From positions 1 through 7,416 of the forward strand of contig NZ_SRZM01000249.1 in the NCBI RefSeq assembly GCF_019402445.1: DNA of 7,416 nucleotides, written 5' to 3'. Source of the DNA: Brachyspira pilosicoli (GTDB lineage Bacteria > Spirochaetota > Brachyspiria > Brachyspirales > Brachyspiraceae). The notes below the pieces were generated by a model. That model did no database searches and was not told where the DNA came from. It saw nothing but the letters and a program-made list of their open reading frames with translations. The position numbers were made by a program, and so were the translations under genes. Positions 1 through 6,675 of this stretch are shown in pieces. Position 1 is the first letter of the stretch, and every line of letters begins with the position of its first letter.

Positions 1-29
1 AAATAATGTAGTAAAATATGTATAAAATG

Positions 30-58
30 TTTTATTTTTATTAAAAAACTTGTATAAT
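30..58 (+). promoter_or_regulatory. Possible sigma70-type promoter for the barrel/lipoprotein-1 unit
   Basis: A perfect TATAAT -10 hexamer lies at 53-58. The -35 region (about 30-36) is only T-rich and matches TTGACA poorly. Initiation near 65 would give a leader of about 95 bases before the start at 160. A second -35-like TCGACA at 71-76 lacks a -10 at normal spacing. In DNA this A/T-rich a TATAAT is expected by chance, so this is only a candidate. Confidence 0.3.
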
Positions 59-147
59 AAAATATTTTTTTCGACAAAAAACGCATTATGTATATTTACT
101 TATATTAAATATACTATATGCTTTTTATTAGAGACAAGCCTATAAAT

Positions 148-151
148 GGAG
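148..151 (+). promoter_or_regulatory. Ribosome binding site deciding the start at 160
   Basis: GGAG sits 8 bases before the ATG at 160. The earlier in-frame ATG at 118 has only A/T-rich sequence without a Shine-Dalgarno in front of it, and using it would place 14 mostly polar residues ahead of an otherwise normal signal peptide. The start at 160 is therefore preferred. Confidence 0.75.
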
Positions 152-159
152 TTTATATT

Positions 160-972
160 ATGAGAAAGAGAATAAATTTTATTATAATATTTTTTGTTAT
201 AGCATTAAACCTTTATTCTTTTGACGAAGGATTCGTATGGGGATTAAGAGCTAATTTTAACGGTACTGCCACATTACCATCTATTAGTGCATCAGACTTA
301 GATAAGATAGGTGCTGCTTATATGAAAGGTTCTGTAGGATACACCATGGATGGAGAAGCTGAGCTTGGATATTTATTTGGTTCACAAAAATGGTTTGGAG
401 GATTAGACCCTGCTAAATTCAGCGGTATGAGTTTATATGCTTCTATTGGTGTTGGTAATGGATTTGCTGGACAGGTTGCTGGAAACACAATAGAAGGGGT
501 AACTGTTAATATGTATATTAATGTTAATTATGCTCCTGTAGTTAGTTTTGGAGTTGGTACTAAGGCTTACTTTTTAAATAGTAAATTGGCTTTAGGTCTT
601 CAAGTTGGAGGAAAATTAATAGCAGATTTATCTCCTTCATATTTGGCTTATGCTGATGATAATACAGTTTTAACTCCTGAAGTTGGAGAAATAATAGTTA
701 CAGATTTTATGATAAAAAATATGAACCCATTAATGCTTAGCATAAAATTCTCTTTAGAATATAATCAGCCAGTTAATGACAGAGTTGAAGTTATTTTAGG
801 AGTATATACAAGATTTAATGTATATAGCCCTCAATATATAACAATGCCTGATTCTTTATTAAAATTAATGGAAGCAGTAAGACCTAATTTCACAACTGAA
901 ACTAAATTGCCTTCATATTATATTAACTCATTAGACTTTGGTTTAACTTTAGGTTTAGCATTTAAGGGATAA
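160..972 (+). CDS. Secreted probable outer-membrane beta-barrel protein
   Basis: This encodes 270 residues from the ATG at 160. Residues 1-20 form a signal peptide: MRKR, then a hydrophobic run (INFIIIFFVIALNL), with likely cleavage after Leu-Tyr-Ser at residue 20. No cysteine lies at the cleavage point, so it is not a lipoprotein. The mature chain is rich in Gly, Tyr, Phe and alternating polar/hydrophobic stretches (for example GLRANFNG, ASIGVGNGF, VVSFGVGTKAYF, LALGLQVGGKLI, MLSIKFSLEYN, VILGVYTRFNVY). It ends with the amphipathic LDFGLTLGLAFKG, as in the last strand of an outer-membrane barrel, though the final residue is Gly rather than the usual aromatic. I infer a small barrel of perhaps 10-12 strands. 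No specific family or ligand can be named. Lipoprotein 1 begins 39 bases downstream with no terminator between, suggesting co-transcription. Confidence 0.75.
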   Translation: MRKRINFIIIFFVIALNLYSFDEGFVWGLRANFNGTATLPSISASDLDKIGAAYMKGSVGYTMDGEAELGYLFGSQKWFGGLDPAKFSGMSLYASIGVGNGFAGQVAGNTIEGVTVNMYINVNYAPVVSFGVGTKAYFLNSKLALGLQVGGKLIADLSPSYLAYADDNTVLTPEVGEIIVTDFMIKNMNPLMLSIKFSLEYNQPVNDRVEVILGVYTRFNVYSPQYITMPDSLLKLMEAVRPNFTTETKLPSYYINSLDFGLTLGLAFKG

Positions 973-1011
973 TCAATAGTTAGTTAATACTATTTTTGCG
1001 GAGTCATCTTT

Positions 1012-2580
1012 ATGAAAAAAATTTGGATATTTTTATTAATATTAAGTATTTTATTTTTAAGCTCTTGTGCAAGGGGCTTTAATCCTATGTACTACTATAA
1101 TAGAACCAGCAATTCTAGTTCAAGTACAAATGATAATATATTACCTCCAGATTTAGGTGGTGGAGATGAGATTTTATCCCCAGAGGAAGACCCTTTTAAT
1201 AATGATAATGGTGATAAGCCTTGGAATGATCCTAACTACGGCGGTTTCACTTTAGACCTTGATAATTTAGTTATAAGGGCAGATTTTGATGGTAACAACA
1301 GACCTACATATAGATTAGAAGAAGGCAGTTGGACTTCTTTTTATCCTGCTAGCAATTGCTATAAAAACGGAGGAGATTTATCATCTTCTGCTGGAAATTT
1401 CTCTATAACAGGAGTAACCTATTATTTATATAAAGGAAAGAATCCAACATTTGACCCTAATAGCTCATATAATCAAAGTGATAGATTAAAAAGATTTTAT
1501 TTCTATCAATTGATTGGTAGTTCTGCAGGTAAAAAAGTAGATAACTTTTTAATATGTATAGACAGTTATTCTAAACTAGTATTTGCTTTTGGTGTTCCTA
1601 CTAAATGGACAAAAGTTGTAATAGCACAAATGCCTATAGCTTGGAGTGCCGTTGAAGTTGGATGGGAAGCTGATGCTTATTCCAATAGCCCTATATATTT
1701 TAATAATACTGAAGGTATACAATATTTTTATGAGTACGACCCTGTTGGAGTAGTTCTTCCAGATAAGACTATAAAAATATTTGATTGGTGTTTAACTTCT
1801 ATAGGAAACAATAGATATGCACCAAGAGTAAAAGATAATGTTATAAATTTAGACAGACCAATAGCTTCAGCAACAGAAACAGAAGGAAGATCTCCATATA
1901 TGCCTATTAAAGTTGAAGCAGGTACTAAAGATAATATAACAATAATGGCTAAAAGCTTGAAAAATATAAGTGTAAAAAGCAGAGAAGCAGTATTTGGATT
2001 TATGAGTTCTCCTAAAAACAATGCTTGGTTTACTTATACAATAGGAGGAGTAGCTTATAATAATGAAATGGGAAGCGGAGTGTTACAAAATATAGAAAAC
2101 TTAGATCCAAAATCTGAATCTATGACAGGAATGATATATTTAAGTGAAACAAAAAATATCGCAATTAATCAGCAAGCAGATTTTTCTTCTCAGATAGTTA
2201 ATGAAATAAAGAATATAGATAAAGGTGCTACAATAGAATTAGCTTCCCGTGTAGATAAATACAATAAAGAAACAGGATTTGCTGATACAGCTAAATTTGG
2301 ACAGCATGGTAGCGGAAATATGGCAGCTATTTCTGCTCCTATTTTGAAATTAAAATACGATACTAATAATCAGCAGTTTGTTGTAGATGATGAAAACTCT
2401 GTTATAAAAAATGAAGAACTTTCTACAAGTATAAGCTATTATACACCTAATTTTACTCTTAAAAGAGGAGATACTAAAGATATTACTATAAGATACAAAT
2501 GGATGAAGGGTAATGATGCTTCAAATGGTGAGGAATTTGAAATTACTTACACTTTAAAATTTGAATCTGTAAATGAATAA
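1012..2580 (+). CDS. Surface-type lipoprotein, paralogue 1 of 3
   Basis: This encodes 522 residues, with GGAG at 1000-1003 spaced 8 bases from the ATG. Residues 1-18 are a lipoprotein signal peptide (MKK plus hydrophobic core) with lipobox LSSC and lipid-attachment Cys19. The mature start CARGFNPMYYYN leads into a Ser/Asn-rich and acidic linker containing SPEEDPF, a flexible tether. A shared domain follows: WND at 71-73, YNQSDRLKRF, FLICIDSYSKLVFAF, YEYDP at 240-244 and GRSPY at 292-296. The rest is beta-rich, with SLKNISVKS from about 313 and a final block from about 473 (TPNFTLKRGD...DITIRYK...EITYTLKF) matching paralogue 3. Residues 197-240 diverge from the other two copies and appear to carry an insertion. 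Role unknown; location is probably the outer membrane, on the periplasmic or outer face. The N-terminal half is the most divergent of the three. Confidence 0.85.
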   Translation: MKKIWIFLLILSILFLSSCARGFNPMYYYNRTSNSSSSTNDNILPPDLGGGDEILSPEEDPFNNDNGDKPWNDPNYGGFTLDLDNLVIRADFDGNNRPTYRLEEGSWTSFYPASNCYKNGGDLSSSAGNFSITGVTYYLYKGKNPTFDPNSSYNQSDRLKRFYFYQLIGSSAGKKVDNFLICIDSYSKLVFAFGVPTKWTKVVIAQMPIAWSAVEVGWEADAYSNSPIYFNNTEGIQYFYEYDPVGVVLPDKTIKIFDWCLTSIGNNRYAPRVKDNVINLDRPIASATETEGRSPYMPIKVEAGTKDNITIMAKSLKNISVKSREAVFGFMSSPKNNAWFTYTIGGVAYNNEMGSGVLQNIENLDPKSESMTGMIYLSETKNIAINQQADFSSQIVNEIKNIDKGATIELASRVDKYNKETGFADTAKFGQHGSGNMAAISAPILKLKYDTNNQQFVVDDENSVIKNEELSTSISYYTPNFTLKRGDTKDITIRYKWMKGNDASNGEEFEITYTLKFESVNE

Positions 2581-2597
2581 ATTAATTAAATATTTTC

Positions 2598-2636
2598 AAA
2601 ACGTAGTGAAAACCAAAAAGTTTTCACTCGTTTTTT
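2598..2636 (+). terminator. Rho-independent terminator after lipoprotein 1
   Basis: The left arm 2598-2613 pairs with 2620-2634 around a 6-base loop (2614-2619). A nine-pair upper stem and a six-pair lower stem are separated by one bulged T at 2604. Six T residues follow the last G (2631-2636); the first few can also pair with the upstream A run, making the structure partly symmetrical. The stop codon is 17 bases upstream of the stem. The loop and right arm recur after lipoprotein 3. Confidence 0.85.
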
Positions 2637-2659
2637 ATTTATTTTTTAAATAAATAAAA
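2633..2659. repeat. A/T-only inverted repeat next to the lipoprotein 2 ribosome binding site
   Basis: Positions 2633-2644 (built on TTTATTTATTT) are perfectly complementary to 2648-2659 with a 3-base loop. The 12-pair stem begins inside the T tract of the preceding terminator and ends 2 bases before the AGGGG Shine-Dalgarno at 2662-2666. It contains no G-C pairs, so its stability is modest. It could protect or expose the ribosome site, or be a composition accident. Confidence 0.45.
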
Positions 2660-2672
2660 GCAGGGGTTATTT

Positions 2673-4898
2673 ATGAAAAAAATACAAATAATACTAATAT
2701 TCTTGGCGGTCAGTTTATTATTTAGTTCTTGTGCCAGAAGATTCAGCCCTATGTATTATTACAATAAAAAAGCAAGCTCTTCAAATTCAGAAAGTGATTC
2801 AACCCCTTCTGATATAGCGGGAGATGAAGATATACCTGAAGATCAAGACCCATTTAAAAATGGTCAATGGAATGACATCGGTTATCAATTTGATGGAAAT
2901 AAAATATTAGATTTTTTATTTGCCGCTAGTTTTGATAATAACAATGTTCCTATGTATTCATTTTTTAAAGATGGTACAGTATGGACAGTTTCAGATACTC
3001 TAACAGCAGAAAATAAATATAATGCTCAAGATGGTGCAAATAAAGCACAGGGATATAAAATTACAGGTGCTTCTTTTTATAGATATGATTATAAAAATCC
3101 TTTGGTTACGCCTGAAAGTGCTTACAATCAGTCTGAAAGAATGGGAAGATTTTTATTTTATAGGATTATAGGTAAAGCTGTAGTTGTTTCACTTAATAAT
3201 TATTTAATAGCTGTTGACACTCATTCCAAACTAGTATTTGCCTATGCTAAAATTACTAAAACAGCAGAAGCAGTTGGGCAAAAATATCCTACAGAATTTG
3301 AAGCGGTGGAACTTCATGGTGAAAAAAGAAAGTTTTATGAATATGATCCTATAGGCTTTATGAGTTATGATGATTCTACTGATTCTTTAAAATTAACTTT
3401 ATATAGAGAATATCAAAATGAAATGGCTAAAGATGCTAATGCATATTTTCCTCAAATACATGATCCAAGCAGAGAAATCGCAGGATATAATAATGAAAAT
3501 AGTGCAGGACGCTCTCCATATTATATGGTAGCTATAGAAGATATAGACCCACAAACTATAATAGATCAGTTTAAAGGTAAAACTTATGCTATAAGAGATA
3601 AACTAACTTTATACACATATGAATTTTCATCTGATGGTTTAACTCTTACTTTAACAGAAAATCATTTTTATGATGGTATAGTTACTAAAACTTATAACTG
3701 CAGCAAAGAAGTTACTGGCCCTACTTCATTAAAATATGGAGATTTAACGATAACAGGACTTGGTACTTATGACAAAATAAAAGATGGTACTAGAGAATAT
3801 ATACTTAATTATCAAGACAATGGGCCTGCATTTGTAGACAGAGCGGCAGGAAAATCATATAAATCAAAAAACGGCACCTATGAGTATAGATTTAATCCTT
3901 CAGGTACAAGTTTAGATTATTATGAAAACAACAGTTATGTAAGAAGTTATACATTTGCTCAAGAGGATTCAAGCGACAGAGCTGTGTATAAAGAAGCTAC
4001 TGCTAAATACTGGGGATTAAGATTAGCAGATTATGATGGGGTTAAAGATGGAGTATTATATTGGTCTGGAAGTTCTTGGGCTTCTCCTGAAACAACTCCT
4101 ACAGATGGAGTAACTTCAACACCTGGATATTTAAATGTAAATGTTATAGAAGGCGGCTTTATAAATAATGTTAAAGACAAAACATATAAATATAGAGATT
4201 ATAGTGAATATAAAACAGATAGTCCTTTACCTGTAGATTATTCACCTACAGGAAAGAGCTTGATATTATATACTTATAAATTCTCAAGTGATGCCCAAAC
4301 ATTAGATATAACAGAAGATAATTGGAATGTTTCAGCAACTACTAAACGTTATAAAATAGTATCATCAGAAGAAAAATCAGCTATATACAAAGATGAAAAG
4401 AGCAGTGAAACAATTACAATGAGTATACAAACTGATAATAATACAATATATAAAGATGGAATTGTGGTTGGAACTACATCATTTATTGACAATGGTCCAT
4501 TATTTGCTGATAGAGTGAAAATGGCAACATTTAAAAATGTAGTAGAACATTCTTATGATAGCACTTGTACATTTGTAGATTGGACTCATACAGCATTTAA
4601 TCCAGAAAAATTTGCTCCTGGAAGTGTAGAATTTAAATTTAATGATGATGGTTCTAAATTTACTGTAACATTAAATAATAGACCATATGAATTTAAATTA
4701 GCAAGATATGATAATGATTCTTCTAATAATTTTACTGCTGTATATGAATGTATAAACGGAGCTAGCGGAACTTTTGGTAATTATAGTAGAATTTCTTTAG
4801 TTGATAAAGATGGCTATAAAACTATTAGAATGAGTTTAACACTTGGACAGCTTGGAGCTCCTATAGAAGCTAATGCTTTTGAATCTAATAGAGAATAA
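2673..4898 (+). CDS. Long surface-type lipoprotein with repeat C-terminus, paralogue 2 of 3
   Basis: This encodes 741 residues; AGGGG at 2662-2666 precedes the ATG by 6 bases. The signal peptide ends in lipobox FSSC, with Cys20 lipidated. The mature start CARRFSPMYYYNKK and a Ser/acidic linker (PEDQDPF) match the sister genes. The shared domain runs from WND (66-68) through KNPLV, YNQSERMGRF, NNYLIAVDTHSKLVFAYAKI, YPTEFEAVE and YEYDPIGF (222 on) to GRSPY (279-283), and is closer to paralogue 3 than to paralogue 1. After GRSPY homology to the sisters stops. Instead, residues 300 to about 720 hold four related beta-rich units in an A-B-A'-B' order. The chain is about 220-245 residues longer than its sisters. 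Function unknown; the repeats suggest a surface-exposed binding or display region, which is inference only. A terminator upstream and hairpins downstream suggest a separate transcript or partial read-through from lipoprotein 1. Confidence 0.85.
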   Translation: MKKIQIILIFLAVSLLFSSCARRFSPMYYYNKKASSSNSESDSTPSDIAGDEDIPEDQDPFKNGQWNDIGYQFDGNKILDFLFAASFDNNNVPMYSFFKDGTVWTVSDTLTAENKYNAQDGANKAQGYKITGASFYRYDYKNPLVTPESAYNQSERMGRFLFYRIIGKAVVVSLNNYLIAVDTHSKLVFAYAKITKTAEAVGQKYPTEFEAVELHGEKRKFYEYDPIGFMSYDDSTDSLKLTLYREYQNEMAKDANAYFPQIHDPSREIAGYNNENSAGRSPYYMVAIEDIDPQTIIDQFKGKTYAIRDKLTLYTYEFSSDGLTLTLTENHFYDGIVTKTYNCSKEVTGPTSLKYGDLTITGLGTYDKIKDGTREYILNYQDNGPAFVDRAAGKSYKSKNGTYEYRFNPSGTSLDYYENNSYVRSYTFAQEDSSDRAVYKEATAKYWGLRLADYDGVKDGVLYWSGSSWASPETTPTDGVTSTPGYLNVNVIEGGFINNVKDKTYKYRDYSEYKTDSPLPVDYSPTGKSLILYTYKFSSDAQTLDITEDNWNVSATTKRYKIVSSEEKSAIYKDEKSSETITMSIQTDNNTIYKDGIVVGTTSFIDNGPLFADRVKMATFKNVVEHSYDSTCTFVDWTHTAFNPEKFAPGSVEFKFNDDGSKFTVTLNNRPYEFKLARYDNDSSNNFTAVYECINGASGTFGNYSRISLVDKDGYKTIRMSLTLGQLGAPIEANAFESNRE
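3570..4832 (+). repeat. Four-unit protein repeat in lipoprotein 2 (A-B-A'-B')
   Basis: Units begin near residues 300, 382, 500 and 606. The A units start FKGKTYAIRD (300) and VKDKTYKYRD (500) and share LYTYEFSSD (313-321) and LYTYKFSSD (532-540), then TENHF or TEDNW. The B units start DNGPAFVDR (382-390) and DNGPLFADR (606-614), then have strand pairs YEYRFNPSG (403 on) and VEFKFNDDG (652 on), each followed later by an AVYK or AVYE segment. All four fit a core of Y/V-x-Y/F-x-F-S/N-x-D/S/G followed by a second strand. The units are diverged in DNA, so this is an old duplication rather than a slipping tandem array. Confidence 0.7.
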
Positions 4899-4928
4899 AT
4901 AGTGTATTTATTATAGTTTATAAAAATT

Positions 4929-4965
4929 AAAAGCAGGTATAGATTAAAAAATTATATCTGCTTTT
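4929..4965 (+). terminator. Hairpin after lipoprotein 2, probable terminator (first of two)
   Basis: Positions 4929-4942 pair with 4952-4965: eight perfect pairs at the base (AAAAGCAG with CTGCTTTT), then a G-T pair, four more pairs and a closing G-T pair, with a 9-base A/T loop. It starts 30 bases after the stop codon. The only T run is the TTTT inside the right arm, followed by ATAAAAAA, so it is not a textbook terminator by itself. Confidence 0.55.
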
Positions 4966-4968
4966 ATA

Positions 4969-5005
4969 AAAAATAGTAAAAAAGTTGCTATTTTTTACTA
5001 TTTTT
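4969..5005. terminator. Second hairpin after lipoprotein 2, symmetrical
   Basis: A perfect 15-pair stem joins 4969-4983 and 4991-5005 around loop GTTGCTA (4984-4990). Only one pair is G-C, so the stem is weak, but the A tract on the left and T tract on the right make it usable in either direction. It begins 3 bases after the previous hairpin. Its loop also holds the -35-like element of the candidate promoter for lipoprotein 3. Confidence 0.5.
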
Positions 5006-5013
5006 CCTATATT
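4985..5013 (+). promoter_or_regulatory. Candidate sigma70-type promoter for lipoprotein 3
   Basis: TTGCTA at 4985-4990 matches four of six -35 positions, and TATATT at 5008-5013 matches five of six -10 positions, at the ideal 17-base spacing. Initiation would fall near 5020, about 37 bases before the start codon, leaving a leader that contains eight consecutive T residues (5029-5036). The preceding gene is followed by hairpins, so a dedicated promoter here makes sense. Confidence 0.45.
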
Positions 5014-5044
5014 TAAATAGGATTAGTGTTTTTTTTATGCAATG

Positions 5045-5049
5045 AGAGG
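5045..5049 (+). promoter_or_regulatory. Ribosome binding site deciding the start at 5057
   Basis: AGAGG lies 7 bases before the ATG at 5057. The in-frame ATG at 5042 would place this element inside the coding region, lacks its own Shine-Dalgarno, and would add MRGYE in front of a signal peptide that otherwise begins MKK exactly as in both sister genes. Confidence 0.8.
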
Positions 5050-5056
5050 TTATGAA

Positions 5057-6544
5057 ATGAAAAAATTATATGTATTATTAATAGCAGCTATGCTTATGCT
5101 CATAGCTTGTGCGAGACCTTTTGATTCTAGATATTATTATAATAAAAAAGTTAATTCATCAGAAAGCGATACAGGCGGTTCTGATGTAGATATAGGCAGC
5201 GGAGGAGAAAATTTATCTCCAGAAGAAGACCCTTTTAATCCAAATTATAAGGGAGATGGGTATTATGGTTGGAATGATGAAAAATATATATTTGATGGAA
5301 GTATTATAGACAGTTGGTTTATGAAAGTAAATTTTGGTAAGGGTAATGTTCCTGAATATAGATTCTTTATACCAAATGACGGAAGAAGCTGGATTAAAGG
5401 AGACGATTTAAAAAATGAGTTTAACTTTGATGCTAGAAATGATGGAAATAAAGTAACCTACCCTCTTAACGTAGCAATATCTGATATGGTTGTATACAAA
5501 TATGTTAATAAAAATCCATTGGTATCATCAACTGGAGAATATAATAAATCTGAAAGACTTCAAAGATTTATTTTTATGAGAATTAATGGTTCAGCGGCTA
5601 ACGTACCTATGAACAATTATTTGATAGCTATAGATAAATATTCTAAATTTATATTTGCATATGCAAAGATAGTAGAAACAGGCTCTACATTAGGTAATAA
5701 ATATCCTACTAAATTTGATGCAATAGAAAACTATCAAGACAGAAGATTCTTTTATGAATACGACCCTATAGGATTTGTTTCAGAAGATGGAACAGTTACA
5801 TTATTTGATGAATATAAAAGAGAAATGGAATTGGGAGCAACAGATTATGTACCTTCAATACATAAAGAAAATAATAAACCTAGAGCCATAGCAACAAGAG
5901 AAAAACCAGGACGTTCTCCTTATTTAAACTTAAAAGAAGAAGGAAATAGAATATCTGTTGTTGTTTCATCTAAATCTGTAAAAAATATAAGTATTAAAAG
6001 TTATTCCAATCCTATTGGTTTTGGAGGATATAAAATAAAAGATGAAGCATATTTAGTATATGCTACAAGAGCTTCTATTTATGAAGACAGTCAGTCAAAA
6101 ACATATGAAATGCTTGGAAATTATGGAGAAGGTAAAGAGCTTGGTTTTGGAGCAACACCTAACAGCATAATCACCATAAAAAATAATGACAGCACTATAT
6201 CAGAAAAAAGTACAAAATATAGTGTATCAGATATAGAAAAAACTATGTTTAAAATTGATATAGATACTAAGTTTATTAAATATAATTGGCTTTTAGGCTT
6301 CCCTGATTATGGCGGAACTGTAACTCATATATCTGATTATGATAATTCATTATTAACTTTAGCATATAACCCTAATGATAAAAAGTTAAGTACAGAAAGT
6401 CAATCAGAAAAAGTAATATCTTGTACCCCTTCATCTTTTGTATTAGAAAAAGGTAAAGAACAAGAGATAGTTGTTAAATATAAAGATTTTAATGATAATA
6501 GAGAAGAGGAATGGGAAATAACATATTCTATAAAATTAGAATGA
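5057..6544 (+). CDS. Surface-type lipoprotein, paralogue 3 of 3
   Basis: This encodes 495 residues from the ATG at 5057. The signal peptide has lipobox LIAC with Cys18 lipidated. The mature start CARPFDSRYYYNKK leads to a Ser/Gly/acidic linker with SPEEDPF. The shared domain includes WND (72-74), KNPLV, YNKSERLQRF, NNYLIAIDKYSKFIFAYAKI, YPTKFDAIE, YEYDPIGF (233 on) and GRSPY (285-289). Up to there it resembles paralogue 2 most. After GRSPY it follows paralogue 1 instead: SVKNISIKS (307-315) and a final block from 453 (TPSSFVLEKGK...EIVVKYK...WEITYSIKLE). That last block has the alternating pattern of a beta-sandwich module, though no named family is claimed. Probably anchored in the outer membrane; function unknown. 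It has a candidate promoter and its own terminator, so it may be monocistronic. Confidence 0.85.
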   Translation: MKKLYVLLIAAMLMLIACARPFDSRYYYNKKVNSSESDTGGSDVDIGSGGENLSPEEDPFNPNYKGDGYYGWNDEKYIFDGSIIDSWFMKVNFGKGNVPEYRFFIPNDGRSWIKGDDLKNEFNFDARNDGNKVTYPLNVAISDMVVYKYVNKNPLVSSTGEYNKSERLQRFIFMRINGSAANVPMNNYLIAIDKYSKFIFAYAKIVETGSTLGNKYPTKFDAIENYQDRRFFYEYDPIGFVSEDGTVTLFDEYKREMELGATDYVPSIHKENNKPRAIATREKPGRSPYLNLKEEGNRISVVVSSKSVKNISIKSYSNPIGFGGYKIKDEAYLVYATRASIYEDSQSKTYEMLGNYGEGKELGFGATPNSIITIKNNDSTISEKSTKYSVSDIEKTMFKIDIDTKFIKYNWLLGFPDYGGTVTHISDYDNSLLTLAYNPNDKKLSTESQSEKVISCTPSSFVLEKGKEQEIVVKYKDFNDNREEEWEITYSIKLE

Positions 6545-6580
6545 ATTATATACAATTAAAATAATACAATGTTTTATTTA

Positions 6581-6617
6581 AGCGAGTTGAAAGCAAAAAG
6601 TTTTCACTCGCTTTTTT
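6581..6617 (+). terminator. Rho-independent terminator after lipoprotein 3
   Basis: Positions 6581-6594 pair with 6600-6612 around a 5-A loop, with one bulged T at 6588 and one G-T pair, followed by T residues through 6617. Seventeen consecutive bases (6594-6610) are identical to 2614-2630 of the lipoprotein 1 terminator, and the right-arm T tract is similar. The stem starts 36 bases after the stop codon. Confidence 0.88.
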
Positions 6618-6618
6618 A

Positions 6619-6636
6619 TATAATTTAATATATAAT
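6619..6636 (+). promoter_or_regulatory. Possible -10 elements for the HAD phosphatase gene
   Basis: Two perfect TATAAT hexamers occur at 6619-6624 and 6631-6636, just after the terminator. Neither has a convincing -35 at 16-18 bases. Initiation from the second would give a leader of about 33 bases. A promoter is expected here because the upstream transcript terminates, but which hexamer is used is not decidable by eye. Confidence 0.35.
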
Positions 6637-6675
6637 ATAGCAGTTAAATTTTTTATAAAATAGGTTATTAATTAT

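Noticed and set aside
1..117. Search for a riboswitch or small RNA in the left edge
   Set aside because: The stretch is nearly all A/T with no stable G-C stem and no recognisable conserved motif; only a weak promoter candidate can be supported.
118..159. Upstream ATG extending the barrel protein by 14 residues
   Set aside because: It has no Shine-Dalgarno and would bury the signal peptide; the ATG at 160 has GGAG at good spacing.
1728..2021. 97-codon open frame on the minus strand inside lipoprotein 1
   Set aside because: It lies wholly within a well-supported lipoprotein gene with paralogue conservation in the forward frame, and has no convincing ribosome site or recognisable product. It is a shadow of the real gene.
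5037..5045. Mini-frame ATG-CAA-TGA just before lipoprotein 3
   Set aside because: It is two codons long with only a T tract upstream and no Shine-Dalgarno, so translation is unlikely.
5042..5056. Upstream ATG extending lipoprotein 3 by five residues
   Set aside because: The AGAGG ribosome site lies inside that extension, and both sister proteins start at the equivalent MKK.
1012..6617. Idea that the array is a mobile element or composite transposon
   Set aside because: There is no transposase or integrase, no terminal inverted repeats and no target-site duplication. The two matching 17-base segments are parts of terminators and lie in the same orientation downstream of genes.
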